From: Scatophagus argus
Taxonomy: Eukaryota; Chordata; Actinopteri; Scatophagidae
Reading direction: 5' to 3'
NCBI RefSeq assembly: GCF_020382885.2
Contig: NC_058513.1
Coordinates: forward strand, 14,471,641-14,535,640
Length of the DNA: 64,000 nucleotides
Part shown: piece by piece, positions 1 through 12,519 of the stretch
Layout of the letters: every line of letters starts with the position of its first letter
Position numbering within the stretch: position 1 is the first letter of the stretch
Notes under the pieces: model-generated
Database searches by the model: none
What the model saw: only the letters and a program-made list of their open reading frames with translations
Told to the model about the DNA's origin: nothing
Position numbers and translations under genes: made by a program

Positions 1-58
1 ACATCGGGTATATTCCCAACAAAAAAGTGGTGGGATTGAGCAAGCTGGCAAGGTAACA

Positions 59-110
<52 letters not shown>

Positions 111-1804
111 CACACCTTCCTGCTGCCACTGTGGCTGTATGTTTCTAGTGTTAGTGCCGGTTGGCTGGGTTCTTCTGTTATGTCAGTGCATTGACCTGGA
201 GGCTTAAGTCTAAGCCCAGCGGTCATCATCCAGTCCCCTCATCAAGCACACTCACAGACACAAATCTAAACTCGATCCGCTCTCGAGCCATGAGAAAATC
301 CATTGGGACCTGTGGGAATCAGCAGTTGTCATCACAGCCTCTCTGTCTGTCTCCTTCTCTCCCTTTCCTAAAATATCACATCATCTCTGAACACACAGAG
401 CCAGAACAACAGGACCGAAGTCACTGACTTTTCACTGACAAACCTGCTGTGGTTGGATGTTGCACGACAGATTCAGAGAGTTGTGTAGGGTGAATCATTC
501 ACAGATGAAGGGTCTGTACAGCTGGATGGCCCGAGGGGAGGCCAGGGATCAGGACTGATGCCAGTCTGTGTTTATCAAAAGATTAATCATTAGGATCTCA
601 GTCTTCCTGCAAAAATCTATGTGCTGGAACTGAGTATGGGACAAAAGAGGAAAGTCCTCTGAGAAGTCTGATCTAATCTGGTCTAATTAAGATTATTCTC
701 TCACCACTTTGTGTTTGCTGCCACAGTGGCTTCTTCCATACATATGATTTCAAGATTTCAAGAATTTCCCTTCAGGGATAAATAAAGGAATTCTGATTCT
801 GATTCTGATTTGGGAATGCAGTGAAGTGGTGGTCTCAAGGAAATTCAATCGAATGCAACTGGACTTAGTTATTGTCTTTGAAGACGTTTCACCTCTCTCC
901 GATTGAATTTCCTTGAGATAACCATGACCTGGATGAATGAGAATATTCACAGGCTTAGTGTAGTGGTGGTTTTTAGGAGTTTAAGGGTCTTCCACACTGC
1001 CAGATGTGTTGGGAACTGTAGTACCATGTTCTCCCACAGCCACGCTCTTAAACGATTTTCTGGTTATTATTTAAAAATGCATGGAAATGTTGTGTATTGT
1101 CTGTATTACACACGTGTTGGGTCTAATTCCCTTCTTGCGTTCTCGTTTCTCCAGGATTGTGGAGATCTTCAGTCGGAGGCTTCAGGGTGAGCAACTAAAG
1201 AAATTATGCAATATTAATAGGCTTTTCATGTAGTCACGGCACTTTTCTTCTAGTTTACTCAAGAATTTGAATGCTGTCTGGTTTTACATGTCATGTATTG
1301 TTTTAGTTCAAGAGCGTCTGACCAAGCAGATTGCCACGGCAATATCAGAAGCCCTGCAGCCGAAAGGTGTAGCTGTGGTCATTGAAGCAGCGTAAGTATG
1401 CACACACACACACACACACACACACCACCTTCATCATCATCATTTGAAGCTGCCCTAACACCTCACAGGCCTCACAGGCCTTTTTTCTGCACTGAGGAGA
1501 CACGAGCGAGGATAAACGAGACCACGTTTTTATTTCTATTTTTGCTGAGCCTGTTAGTCGACTTTGTGATTCTTCTTCGATTTGCTATCCCTTAAAACAC
1601 ATGTTCTACAGGTCAAACACTTTCCCCAAAGCGGGTCACTTGTAAATCTGAACCACATGTGTGTGTGCTTGCAGGCACATGTGCATGGTTATGCGTGGTG
1701 TCCAGAAGATGAACAGCCGCACAGTGACGAGCGCCATGTTGGGAGTTTACCTGGAGGACCCCAGAACTCGGGAGGAGTTCCTCACTCTTTCAAAGCACAT
1801 TTAA
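1..1804 (+). CDS. gch1: GTP cyclohydrolase I, last four coding exons (5' part outside window)
   Basis: Catalyses GTP to 7,8-dihydroneopterin triphosphate, the first step of tetrahydrobiopterin (and fish pteridine pigment) synthesis, as a cytosolic decamer. Coding exons are 1..52 (partial), 1155..1186, 1307..1391 and 1675..1804. They join in frame with GT-AG borders and read [18 protein letters not shown], then [31 protein letters not shown] and [17 protein letters not shown], ending LTLSKHI plus TAA. The CMVMRGV segment carries the conserved zinc-ligand cysteine of the family. The 32-bp exon encoding [10 protein letters not shown] matches the small fifth exon of vertebrate GCH1. The end differs slightly from the human ...LTLIRS. 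An AATAAA at 2341..2346 is a plausible poly(A) signal about 540 nt after the stop. Teleosts have two paralogs (gch1, gch2); the C-terminus alone does not tell me which this is, so the symbol is provisional. Confidence 0.93.
61..109. repeat. (CA)n microsatellite in gch intron
   Basis: About 24 uninterrupted AC dinucleotides lie 8 nt after the donor of the gch exon that ends at 52. Confidence 0.97.
753..811 (+). repeat. 5'-truncated LINE 3' tail
   Basis: The segment shares the string 'aataaaggaattctgattct' and the flanking 'caagaatttccc.tccaggga' pattern with the 3' end of the full LINE at 21380..21436. Only about 55 bp remain, ending in TTCTGA-type units, as expected of a severely 5'-truncated insertion. 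It lies in a gch intron. Confidence 0.8.
833..918. repeat. 19-bp perfect inverted repeat with 48-nt loop
   Basis: Bases 833..851 are the exact reverse complement of 900..918, and the arms carry 'aaggaaattcaatcg'. The loop has the string 'gaagacgtttcacctctctc', which resembles a sequence common in fish interspersed repeats. It sits in a gch intron directly after the LINE tail. It is either a small foldback element or the remnant of one. Confidence 0.85.
1401..1426. repeat. (CA)n microsatellite
   Basis: A short AC run begins a few bases after the donor of the gch exon ending at 1391. Confidence 0.9.
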
Positions 1805-3799
1805 CAAATGCCAATTGTAATTCCCTACCTGACCTCCTTCTACAGAAAACTCTATAGTAAACAGTGGAGCCGCATTTGACTTTAAGGGGACAGTTCACCA
1901 CAAAACCAAACATCCAAGCCGACTCTGGGGCTCACCTTTTCAGCCCTGCTGCAGAAATCCACCGTTTGAAATCACTGTGAACATAATAGGAAATTAAAGA
2001 CTCATATTAATGGTGCCTTTGGTAGATATTTTATAGTCTTAGAGGGCAAGATTGTTGTTATGAAGTATGAAACCTAAGTGCAATGTTGTAATGTGACAAC
2101 ACTAAAGACTTAAGACTTTTATTATGGAATATTCATCGGTGCTTCTGTATACTGGTACACCTTTCCTTGAGTTATTATTATATTTAGAATTCACAGATTT
2201 TCCTAATTAATCCATGTGTCATTTATAAATGCATTTATAAAGCCTTTGTAATATAAGATACAAATGAAATTATTATATCTGTAGTACAAAGAGAATAATT
2301 GATGTGCTGATAGATTTTTGATTTTATGAATGACCGCTTAAATAAAATTATATACACATAAAGAAAGTTGTTAACATCAGTAACCTGTAAAGTTTTAGTA
2401 TGTTACGTTTGTTTTATGCTACATGTAACTCCAATTCCAAAGAAGTTGGGACATTGTGTAAAACCAATAAATAAGCATATATTTACAAAAACGTTTCAAA
2501 CAAGTTAGTATTCTGCCAAATCTTAAATAAATCTTGCAGCATTTGATGGTACTAGAGGAAAAGTCTGGGTTTCGACCTCTGATGACAAACGAATCTCTGC
2601 ACAAACTCCCCCGGCACTCACTGAAAAAGTCACCTCTAAAAAGTCAGCATACAGACTAAATTTGCATACAAACCTCAGTAAGAGAATACATTTTTAAGTG
2701 CATTAGTTTATTAGTTTATTGTGTGGACTTGGGACACAGCTATTAAACTGACATTGTCTTGCGTCAGTGAGGATTCTCTGGTTGGCTGTATCAGGTGGGA
2801 CATTATATTGCTGCACATGAACGCACCACAACACAGACTGACATGAGCTAAAGGGCAGTGACATAGCAATCAAAGTACAGAATCCAGACTTACATAACAA
2901 GTCATGGTAGCATGTAACCAAAATTTATCTTTATTCTTTTACAATTTCAGATCACTTGCTTACGCAGGCCTCGCTACAAAACTGGCTTAAACATCTGACT
3001 CATTCACCACATCCGAACATAACCTATTGTATATTATCTGCATTAGCTGGAGATTGGTGCTGTTTTTGTGCTGTGGTGCAACAGCATAAATCAATAACAA
3101 GACATAAAAGCTTGTGTGTGCACATGTGGTTGACGGCCTGAGGGAGAGCAAGGCCTTTAAATATCAAAGGAGGAGCCTGACATCAGGCAAACTGTGAACT
3201 ATAACCTCTATCTCTGACAGCAACGGGGGGCAGTGCAGCATGCAGTTTACAAATAGGATTATGTAAAGGTAAACCAATTATTCCAGACATACAGGACAAA
3301 TATGGGTATGTTGTGCGTAAGAGGCTAAAATTGTACCCTTTACAGCCTCAGGCAGAGGTACAAAATAATCCTGTCAAATGTCCTCATATGCAAGGCTTTA
3401 ATTCAGTCAAAAATGCAACACTTGATATATTACACACAGAAATCATTTTTAAAAAGCAAAGAATGAAGTTTAAGTATTGAATTTAAAATATACAAAAATA
3501 TCTAGAAGCCTTTTACTTGAAAAACAGGTGAGAGCTGATGGTGAGAGCAGTGCTTCACTGTTTGTGGCCACTCTAACCGTTCCAGTGGAATTACATGATA
3601 TTTATAATAAGAGAACAAAGCCACCTCCAGATCTCTGTCCTTCACATAGGTGGCAAGAATACCAGAAAGATTTACAGCTGTCACTGATAGGACATGGTGG
3701 GAAAACACTGACAATGTGACAGGATGACAAACATGCACCATCACTCTCATCCTCAAATCTGTTATTCACTTGTCGAACTGTTCTCTGATCATCACGCTG
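1805..3799. other. gch / cript tail-to-tail intergenic region with both 3' UTRs
   Basis: No coding exon is recognisable. The left part is probably gch 3' UTR up to the AATAAA at 2341. The right part is probably cript 3' UTR on the minus strand; a minus-strand AATAAA (TTTATT at 2930..2935) is a candidate end. The segment around 2430..2480 belongs to a dispersed repeat that is annotated separately. Confidence 0.6.
2428..2490 (+). repeat. Fragment of a DNA-transposon-like repeat ('aagttgggac...tgtgtaaaa' type)
   Basis: The string 'aaagaagttgggacattgtg' followed by 'taaaaccaataaataa' matches a motif widespread in fish genomes, and a second copy occurs at 63653..63690 in this window. Family assignment is from memory and uncertain. 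Confidence 0.5.
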
Positions 3800-5855
3800 T
3801 CACACAGATGTCTGTTTGTAGTTCTTGGTGTCCAAAACTTTCTTTCCACACATTGCACAGATTCCTGGAGAGACAATCAGTAGAGAGAGAAGGGCAATGC
3901 TGAGCAGATGCTGTGTGTTTTATATTTTATATTTTGTGGCATGTAAACAAACATATGCTTATGCTTAACCTCAAATCTGATTCTTCTTGGACCTTTGTAG
4001 GCAACCATAGGTATCAGTTAATTTCTTCAGTATAAAAGTCAAAGCACATTCTTTAAACATGTTTGAGCTGTTTAAGTTTTGCCTTCATTTCTGTCAATGT
4101 CAAATCTGCCCATCTTCTTTGTTAAACAGGTCTCTGCAACTACATTGGACAATACCATACAACTATCCTGTTATTCTGTTTAGCACTGCATGAGTCTTGG
4201 TGATAACATAGGAAACAATCCATCTGCTCAACAGTGAGCGTTAATCTGGACAATCCTACTCCCACCTGAACTAGATGTAAATACTGTACATGTAAATACT
4301 GCACATTTTCACATTTTTAATTTTATTATTTTTATAAGGTTTCTATTTTACAATATTTAATTTTACTTACATATTTTTTGGTAGCAGGGACAAAAAGAAT
4401 TTCACTGCACATCGTACCGTGTATGATTGTGTGTGTGACAAATAAACTTATCTTGTATCTTGTAACGCACCTATACAACACAAAACACATCAGAATTTCC
4501 GGTCAGTATGGAGTCCAGTGTAAGTGAGTCAATACCTTTCTTGTATGCACAGCCTTGGCAGTAGTGTGATCCAGACTGATGAACTGAGCTCTTGCAGATC
4601 CTGCATGTAGCAAAGCCTGTCTTGCTGTAGGGGTCAAACCTGAGAGGGAGATGCATTACAGATCCATAACTAGATATGCAACAATATATTTTTTTTTACC
4701 AATGCTAGTAGCAATGCTCTAGAAAAGAAATGAACATGCTAAATTCTGGAGTGAGTTGATGAAACAGAGATAATGGTGGTAATATAACCCCACAAACAAC
4801 TGCTAAGCTTTAGTGAGCTACTCACCTGGCTTTCTTAGCAGTCAGAAGCTTGTTTTCATTTAGCTTACGTCCACCACCCTCTGAGAGACAGAAGCAGAAA
4901 GAACTCCAATAAACATCATCATCTAAACAACGAAACGTTATATAACAATTAGAAAAGGAAAAATCACAAAAGCACAACTTGATTCAGAAAAAAATAACCT
5001 ACTGTGGGGTCAGAAGAAAATGTGTGTCATCAAAGTTTGTCATCAAGTTAACTGAAGACACCACATTGGGCTCTGGGAATTTGCAACTGGCACTTTTTGA
5101 TATTTTCTCACAATTTATAGAATAAACAATCGGTCAGTTGAAATACTAATCACCAAATAAATAATGACAATAATTGTTACATGAGCCCAAGTTGTAGCTG
5201 TCCTATTTAACTACCCTAGTAAAATGTATGCACACTTAATTTCAGAAACATATAACTAATACTCTTTATTATTTGTGTACATGACTGTCATAAATTTAGT
5301 GTATGTAATTGGATGCAGACACTTGTGCATGTGAGTATCCGAATTCTTGACATTCAAAGTGGCCTTGAAAAGAGAGGTGTCTGATTTATACTTGCTTGTT
5401 GTGGTTGCAATATGTAGGATTTTGCCTTTCCGACAAGAAGTATATGTTAGGTACACTGGTGTTATGGTTTTAAAACCTAAATACCAATGTAGCCGGACAT
5501 CTACATTCAACCACAGTGTAGGCACAGCAGTTAACGACAAAATCAATTTTTCACTAAATCTGTCCTGAGTTCACCTGTTGTATTCCGTGCTCCATCCTTC
5601 CATGTGTCAGGTGTGATGACTTTACCAAGCTTCTTTTCGCCTTAAATAAGAAGTTACAGAAAATTGGAGAAACAAAATAACACACTTATTAAACCAATTT
5701 AATCCGATACAACGATGAGGGTAGTAATGGCAACAATTAGCATCACTGTTAGCTTATAAAGAAACTATAGCCCTCGCCAATACCATTAATAGATGGTTAC
5801 ATTTAAGAATATAAAGCGCATAAACAACGTGATACGTACATTTGTCACAAACCAT
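3800..5855 (-). CDS. cript: Cysteine-rich PDZ-binding protein CRIPT, complete
   Basis: A small zinc-ribbon protein. In mammals it binds the third PDZ domain of PSD-95 and tubulin through its C-terminus, and it is also found in the minor (U12) spliceosome. Minus-strand coding exons are 5840..5855, 5575..5640, 4826..4880, 4536..4639 and 3800..3864, all with GT-AG borders. They give 101 residues, the same length as human. The protein starts MVCDKCEKKLGKVITPDTWKDG and contains CRICKSSVHQSGSHYCQGCAYKKG and then CAMCGKKVLDTKNYKQTSV. The CxxC pairs (C3/C6, CRIC, CQGC, CAMC) are all present, as is the C-terminal QTSV PDZ ligand. The ATG chosen gives the conserved MVC start. The gene is head-to-head with pigf (967 bp between start codons), as in mammals. 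Intron 4 contains a LINE-type 3' tail. Confidence 0.97.
4270..4468 (+). repeat. Retroelement 3' end (LINE/SINE tail) in cript intron 4
   Basis: The stretch 'gaatttcactgcacatcg', then 'gtgtgtgacaaataaac' and a terminal TATCTTG-type repeat, looks like the 3' end of a fish non-LTR element that uses tandem short tails. It is oriented opposite to cript. The left boundary is estimated. Confidence 0.55.
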
Positions 5856-6822
5856 CTTTCCTCTGTCTTCTTTAAAACCGGCTGTTTTCGATGGCTGGTC
5901 AAAATAAATTAGCTAAATCTTAGCTTGCTCGGCTAATGTTTGTAAACTTCCGGTTGCCCCCCCCCTCTCTCGTCCTCTCTCGCTCGCTTCTTTTCTCAAC
6001 ACATTGATTGGTCAAAATTGATGATACGTTTCAATGTTATTGGCTGATACTACCGTCCGTCACTGAAAACAGCAGCGAGACTTCTTCTGCGCTTGATGAA
6101 CCTTTTGTAAAGATGCCTACAAAATAATACTTCCGGCTCCAGGCTCAAAACAGATCTTATTATGTAAAAAAAAAAAAAAAAGAAGAAAGAAAAGAAAATA
6201 GAATCTGTAATGAGCTTCAAATAATTCACATAGGTCAAACAACCGGAATGCAGCATAACAAGGCGGAGATAAGAATCCACAAACTAAACATTTCTGTTTC
6301 TGTTCAGGTTCATTTTAAGTGTACAAAAATTATTTCCTTGAAATTCTAAAGCTAATGATTGACCTACGGCTAAATTTAAACATTTAATTATTTTTTAATG
6401 AGGAATTTATTTTTTAAAAAAGAAAAGACTCAAATAAGTGTCCCAGAAATATCACACATGGTTTTACCCTTATTGATATATTTTGGGCATACCTTTATGG
6501 AGCAAAACACGTGCACGATAAAGTGACAAAAATATGCCATGTAAGAAATAAAGCAAGAAAGGTTTCCTTTAGATGGTAAAAGATATTTCAGTTCAACACG
6601 TCAACTGGGTTATCATTTGCAAGGTATACCATTGATACCATTTTATTCTGAAGTCTAAACGGAAGTCACTGTTACTCCATGTTTACGGAAGACGCGTCAA
6701 GAAATTCACCCATGGATTAGTCCCTCACTGCACATCAGTTACTGAATTTACCTTTGGAGGTATTTTATTTAGGTTTTGTGTTTTGTTTTAGCCTATTATT
6801 ATAGATAAGGACACTCTCCGTA
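5856..6822. promoter_or_regulatory. Divergent promoter region between cript and pigf
   Basis: The 967-bp gap separates the two start codons. Two reverse CCAAT boxes (ATTGG at 6007..6011 and 6039..6043), 32 bp apart, lie upstream of cript and are typical NF-Y sites of TATA-less housekeeping promoters. A C-rich tract at 5958..5966 and 'ctctctcgtcctctctcg' are nearby. A poly(A) run of 16 starts near 6166. The pigf-proximal part carries 'ggaagacgcgtcaag' (6687..). Transcription starts cannot be placed exactly. Confidence 0.55.
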
Positions 6823-9189
6823 ATGTGGGACCATGAAATCAGGGCCATGGCGTCCACTCACGCCATCATCGCCGCATCAGTGTTCATGGCGACCGTCCTA
6901 CCTGCGGTGTTAGTGCCGGGCTTCTCGGTGTACGGCACACACCTGCTGTGGCTCTACTCGGTGTCCGGTGCCATCACCGCGGTCAGTGTCGCCGTCTTCT
7001 GGCTGCTCGGCATCACACCGCCCGCCAAGAAACACACACTGGGATACAAGGTGCTGGCTTCCATTCATCCATTGGTGTTAAGTTACTCCAGTAAAAACCG
7101 AAGTACAGAAGCAGTAAAATGTAAAAAGTAATTTTGATAAAGAAATGAGCCCATATGGCATTATGGTTGAGGTTTAGCTATTTTGAACTACTTGATAAAC
7201 AGTTGAGAGTTGTTTTGTCCGGTGTTTGCCAACCCATGCGTTAGGCCTCCTCTCAAGGGTCACACCAGACAAGGACAAGATAAGACAAGTTTATTTGTAT
7301 AGCACATTTCAACGGAGCAGTTCAAAGCGTTTTACATTGGAGATAAATGCCTTTCGAAAAGAAACTTCAGGCTGTATAAGGGATACATTTATATAAAGGA
7401 AATATTAATATAGGGTTAAAGGGAGTAAAATAAAATATGTACAACACTAATATATGAATATACTGTAGTCCCAATTTTAATAAAAGGCGCTGGCGATCTT
7501 GCTTTTACTCTTAAATTTTGTTTTGACAACATTGTTGTTTTTTTTACATGATTTATTTACTTTAACTCTCTTCGCTGTTTCTCTCTGCAGCTGTCGAGGT
7601 TGTTCCGTTCCTGTCTGTACTTCTTCCTGTCATGTCTGTTCTTCCACACTGTGGTGGTTCTCTATGGAGCTCCGCTGATTGAGTGAGTAGCTGCTGGTGC
7701 TCATGTCCTGTACCTGTGTGGATGTTATATATGTTTAATAGAGAGATGGTTGCTGATTGTTGTTGTTATTGTTTATATACAATTGTGTAGTCAGCAAGTC
7801 ATTTATTATTAACTTTATGCCGTACAACATGTACACAGGTTTGTGTTCAGTCTGTGTTTTATTCTCACTGTAGTATCAGTGCAGTTTATGCATCTACACA
7901 AAGTGTGTGCGACTAAAACTGCAAAATTAGCCTCTAATTTCTGTATGTTTTTCAGATCTGCATTAGAGACATTCTCCCTGGCTGTGCTGCTGACCTCTCT
8001 AACCACACTGAGGTGTCTCTGCGTCCTCGGCCCCAATGTTCAAGCCTGGATACGAGTATTCAGTCGGCATGGGTACGCCTAAACAATGCTTTTCTTCTTT
8101 TTCACTGTTTCCTGTCCTTCTGACGTATGTTTCTTGTGTTTACGTTATGTCTCTAAATTGAATGTGCTCGCCGTCCTTGCTTTGCTCTGTCTCTGGCTCC
8201 AGAGCTATGTCTGTGTGGGACACCTGTCTTCAGATTACGGTGGCCTGCACTGTGGTAGGAGCCTGGTTGGGAGCGTTCCCTATACCTCTGGACTGGGACA
8301 GGCCTTGGCAGGTCAGCACAGTACACACACACACACACACACCCTGAAAATCCATATAAACTGTTAGGAAGACATTTTTGTATTCTTATCTCTTCTTCTC
8401 TTAATTTTTTTCTGTGAGGTTGAAATAATCGATGCTCCTAAAACTGCCATATAAAGATGGACATTTATTTACAAAAATGTGAATAAGTTAAAAGAAGAAC
8501 CTCACTGAATAAAAATGATAAATTTATCAGTGTCAGTAGTCACCCAAAAAGCTTTCATAAACTGGCAAGCCATGATGATGATGATGATGCTATCTAAATT
8601 ACACATTTGCCCATTTTAAACACAACTAGCATTGAACATTGAACTTGAATTTTTACAATAAAAGAAGGTTTGTTTGTTTTTTAACCACTTCCTCCACAGT
8701 TATGCTCTGTTATCAAGAGGCCAGTTGTTTCCCTTCATCATTAAACATGTGTCTTAAGTATGGAACTATACTTTAATACAGTAACTATTAAATCTTCCTC
8801 ATTATTTTTAAATGGAAAAATGAAGAGATTAAAATGTTTTTAATTTTCTCTGCAAAATGACTGAAAGAAAATGCAGATTAGAGGTAGACGAATGTAATTG
8901 GAGCATAACTCTCCATGACACTGCTACTTTATTTTTTTTCTTTCAGAAGTTCCTCTTTAAATTAACAGAATATCACATGTGGAGACACACTTGTGTCAAA
9001 GGAAAAAAAAAAGGGGGATGTTTTCTCACACTTTTGTCAGCAAACCGTCACACTTACTTGTCTTGCTTCTTGTAGGTTTGGCCCGTTTCCTGCAGTCTGG
9101 GCGCTATGATTGGTTTCTTGACTGGGCTTGTTGCTGCTCCTACATGGATTCACTATCACCGCAAGCAGCTCACATACAAGTGCAAGTGA
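6823..9189 (+). CDS. pigf: GPI ethanolamine phosphate transferase stabilising subunit PIG-F, complete
   Basis: A multi-pass ER membrane protein that stabilises PIGO and PIGG, the enzymes that add ethanolamine phosphate to the GPI-anchor mannoses. Exons are 6823..7050, 7591..7682, 7956..8072, 8203..8311 and 9076..9189, joined with GT-AG borders. They give 219 residues, the same as human. Diagnostic stretches are [71 protein letters not shown] and [19 protein letters not shown], ending KQLTYKCK. Several hydrophobic helices are evident (about residues 12-35, 40-62, 80-102, 110-130, 155-175, 185-205). The first ATG gives MWDHEI, which aligns with the human start MKDNDI; an in-frame ATG eight codons later is less likely. 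Poly(A) signal AATAAA is at 9407..9412. Confidence 0.96.
7262..7400 (+). repeat. Dispersed fish repeat ('tttatttgtatagcacattt' type) in pigf intron 1
   Basis: The string 'tttatttgtatagcacattt' followed by 'gcagttcaaagcgttttaca' is the core of a very common teleost interspersed sequence. A more diverged copy is at 57358..57445. Boundaries are approximate. Confidence 0.6.
8321..8342. repeat. (CA)n microsatellite
   Basis: A short AC run immediately after the donor of pigf exon 4. Confidence 0.9.
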
Positions 9190-11530
9190 TGGACAGGAGT
9201 ATGTTTGTGTGAATGTGAACCCAGGAGTACTTCTTGTAATTGTGTTGTGTTACTTCTACTTTGTGCTGATTCTTATTTATTTGGGACATTCACTGTTTGC
9301 TACATATAGGAAAGATGATTTTGTAATAACACAACACTTACTTTATGAGCATCATTATTTTATAAGCGTGGAAGCTGATTGTGCCATCCTGAAGATTTTT
9401 GACATGAATAAATTCTTTCACAGTGTGTGCTTTTTGGTATTTTTATTTAAAAGATAAGAGATATTTCCTTAACATCAGTGGCTTTTTTTTTTAATATGAC
9501 AACATTCAAACCTGTTGGTGGTGCTGTTGGATCACCTCCTGTATGTATGTGTGTGTGCGTGTGTGCGTGCGCACCCATGTTCCTGCCAGAAGGAGCTGAG
9601 AGTTTAAATGAAGAGAAGAATTCAAGCCTCACTCTCATTTGCAAAGTAATACAAAGTAATCAGTATTATGGCTGGGTGGTCATTTATCGAAAGAGTCATG
9701 AGGAAAAGTTAGAAAGTTAAAGACAAATTGTAAACCTGCTGCAAAGTGTACTTCAGTTCTGGCACGCACACACACACTGATGCCTTTTTGCACCTGAAGC
9801 TGACTACTGATGAATACTGTTCCTTTTTAAACAATCATTAATCTTGTTCCAGCTCTATTTCAGCACCCCTCCCCCCTTCCTCTCTCTCTCTCTCTCTTAT
9901 TCCACCTTTTCACATCCTCAGGCGTCCATATTGATTCACTTTCATTTTAAGGACATTAATTTTACTCTTTTCACGCTGCCCACATCCCTTATTCTCCCTT
10001 GCAGCCAGTAACTTCAATGAAACTTGCATTTTCAGTGTAAATGAGGGATGTTGTTTGCAGACTGTCTAGACATTTGTAATACAAGCTGAGTAATTATGTG
10101 CAAGAAAAAAAAAAACCATCCCTGCAGTGTGGAGTTGGTAGGATTGGTGGACAGTTGCAACACAAAGCCAAGGAGCTGAACTGCCCATTCGCCCTGTGTT
10201 TGAACTCATATATAAAGTTGTTGCCAAGGAAAGGCTGCAAAAAATAGCCTGAAGGAAGAAGAACAAAGGGAGAAACATGTTTTCAAAAACCATACAGGGA
10301 GAGGAGGAATTTCAGAGCCTTTCAAGTAGCCTCCATAGACTTACAACACCAATCTGCAACACCTTTCCATGCCTCGATTTCTCCCTCCATCTCTTTGATG
10401 AGATTCAATCTAACCTCACACTGTTACCTCCATTATCCTTGTTCTCTGTGCATTTCTATTTTCCACCTCTGATCTGACGCGGCGTTGCTAGTGGGGAGCA
10501 GAGGAAGTGGTGGGTGTGATTAAAGTGATCTCACCCTGCAAGTCGAGTAGTGTGAAGGTGTATTTTTAGGGGAACTAAGATTATTCATACATCTGGGCAT
10601 GTCACGTGTGATTTTCAAGTGTCTTTGCAGTTTGAAGTGCTCTCATATGTGAAATCGATGTAGTTTGTGTATAGAGTTGTTTTGTTCGTGTGCTCGATTC
10701 AACTTGTGGTCATTTCGTCTGAGAGACAAGCAGAAGGCCATTCACTCACACGCACGCACAAAAGCTACTGCTTCACAAATTGCTCTCCTCATCCAATCTC
10801 AGACAACTTTATTTATTCATTATTTGTTCTCAGGCTGTGCTATTGTTGCGGGCATTGTGAGGAGAGGTAATTTGTCACTCCCCCACCCCTCCTCTCGCCC
10901 AAGCCCTTCTTGCAAGGCAGTTGTTGTGGTTGCTCTTGTGTCTCTGCATTGTTCCTCTGAGGTCTGAGAAACATTTCCATACTGTGAATTAACTTGTATC
11001 TGCACTCCATGGCAGATTACCAAAACTAAACCTGCCGTAATCAATATTTTTTAAGGATTGCATTCAATCAAATGAGTTGCGTGAAAGACATTACTTGTGA
11101 TCCTGAGAACACAGAATTTACACCCAGCTCTGCGGCTCTGTACAGCTTTTTTAGCCTCTTTTAGATCATCTTGGTTTTATAGCCTGCAGATTAAATTTAA
11201 GGTTTTATTACCTCCATTTCCAGCTGCAGCAGACGGCTATCTACAGCAAGCAAGATCGGATTAAACCTCTTGCAGAGCTGCCAAAACTTGTGAGTGAAGA
11301 AAGTCAAGTCATCTAACGCACATAACAAGCTGTGTATTTTTTCTGGAGGTCGTTAACCAAACCGCAGTGAAAAGCAGTGTGAGAGATTCATCTGGTGGTC
11401 AGACATATAACTTAAATTAATGTTAATGTCTGCATGATGTGAAAATTCTTTGCTAACAGGTTTGCCAGAACAGCCTTATAAGGAAGGAATATGGTGTTGA
11501 TTGTGCATCTGTTACCGGGTTTTGATATTT

Positions 11531-11549
11531 CTCTGCCCCCTAGTGGGCA
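11531..11549 (-). promoter_or_regulatory. CTCF-like binding motif
   Basis: The reverse strand reads 'tgcccactagggggcagag', which fits the vertebrate CTCF core CCASYAGRKGGCRSY at every position I can compare. It lies in gene-free DNA between pigf and cox7a2l. Motif match only; occupancy is not known. Confidence 0.5.
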
Positions 11550-11669
11550 CAAATAGATTAATGCACCTTTAAAACTAAGGGGAAAACAGTAATTAATGAT
11601 GTTTGCATTTTAGTATGCAATGTGGGTTGTTTTGTTTAGCAGTTTGGTGCAGACTGAAATACCTCAGTA

Positions 11670-12285
11670 ACTAGTGGATGGTTTGCCAAAATGTGGTCCA
11701 GACATTCAGTATTCGGTCATTCGGTCCCCAGAGGATGAACAACTAGCCGACTAAAATTCAAAATAGTCCTATAGGCCTACTTTGTGTCCGCATAGCCTGT
11801 TTGCACAACTGATGACAATCCCATTCACTCTGTCTGTTTGTGTAGTATGTCCAAACCTTAGTAAGTAAGCAATATTTCTGGAGGTATATTACAGTATGCA
11901 AGCAGTGGACACTACATCTGCGTAAATATCCCACAATGCAATGCTAGGCTAGTGGTTAGGCTAGTAGGCTAGTGACGACCAAGACAGCTCTGGGGTAACA
12001 TCAAAAATACTTTGATACATGCTACTCATTTAGTTCATCATTACCATGGTTACCAACATTTTTTAGATACATACAAAAGCATGCTGAATGACAGTACACA
12101 CAATGGGCACATAGTGCAGAGTGTGCGATTTCAGTTTCTGTGTTTGTGTTTACTGCTATTTAGTAAACATTAGTCTACTAATACAATAAACTAAGATAGT
12201 GAACTTGGCAAATATTATCAGCGTGTTAGCACTTGTCACGGTGAGCATGCTAGCATTTAGCTCAAAGCACCTGCCACTAGTGTTT
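11670..12285 (+). repeat. Dispersed teleost repeat, family A, copy 1
   Basis: The left part has 'ggtccccagaggatgaac' (11724..). The right part has 'agtgaacttggcaaata', 'gtgagcatgctagcatttag' and 'ctcaaagcacc' (about 12195..12275). The same ordered landmarks recur at 13.8, 25.5-25.8 and 49.4-49.6 kb, and in reverse at 50.65-50.95 kb. The family is not named; the copy is diverged and interrupted. Confidence 0.6.
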
Positions 12286-12519
12286 GTCTTGTTATTTTGA
12301 AAATTTAACATTACTTCAGACAGTTTAGAAAAAGAAGCCTATTTTCAAACCCACCACCTCTGAAATGTCCCATTCTCAATACAAAAACAAGAAAAGTAAA
12401 TTAAAATGTAAAGTGGCCTTGCCACAAATAAAGAGAAACTGTAAAAAGAAATAACACAATACCAAAAGAAAACAAATGTTATAACTCCCACATAAAAATC
12501 AATATCATCATTTCTGCCT

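Noticed and set aside
61-109. CRISPR-like regular repeat
   Set aside because: A plain CA microsatellite; the genome is a vertebrate.
6050-6280. Minus-strand open frame of 76 codons upstream of pigf
   Set aside because: It translates a poly(A)/poly(T) run into phenylalanines and has no domain; it lies in promoter DNA.
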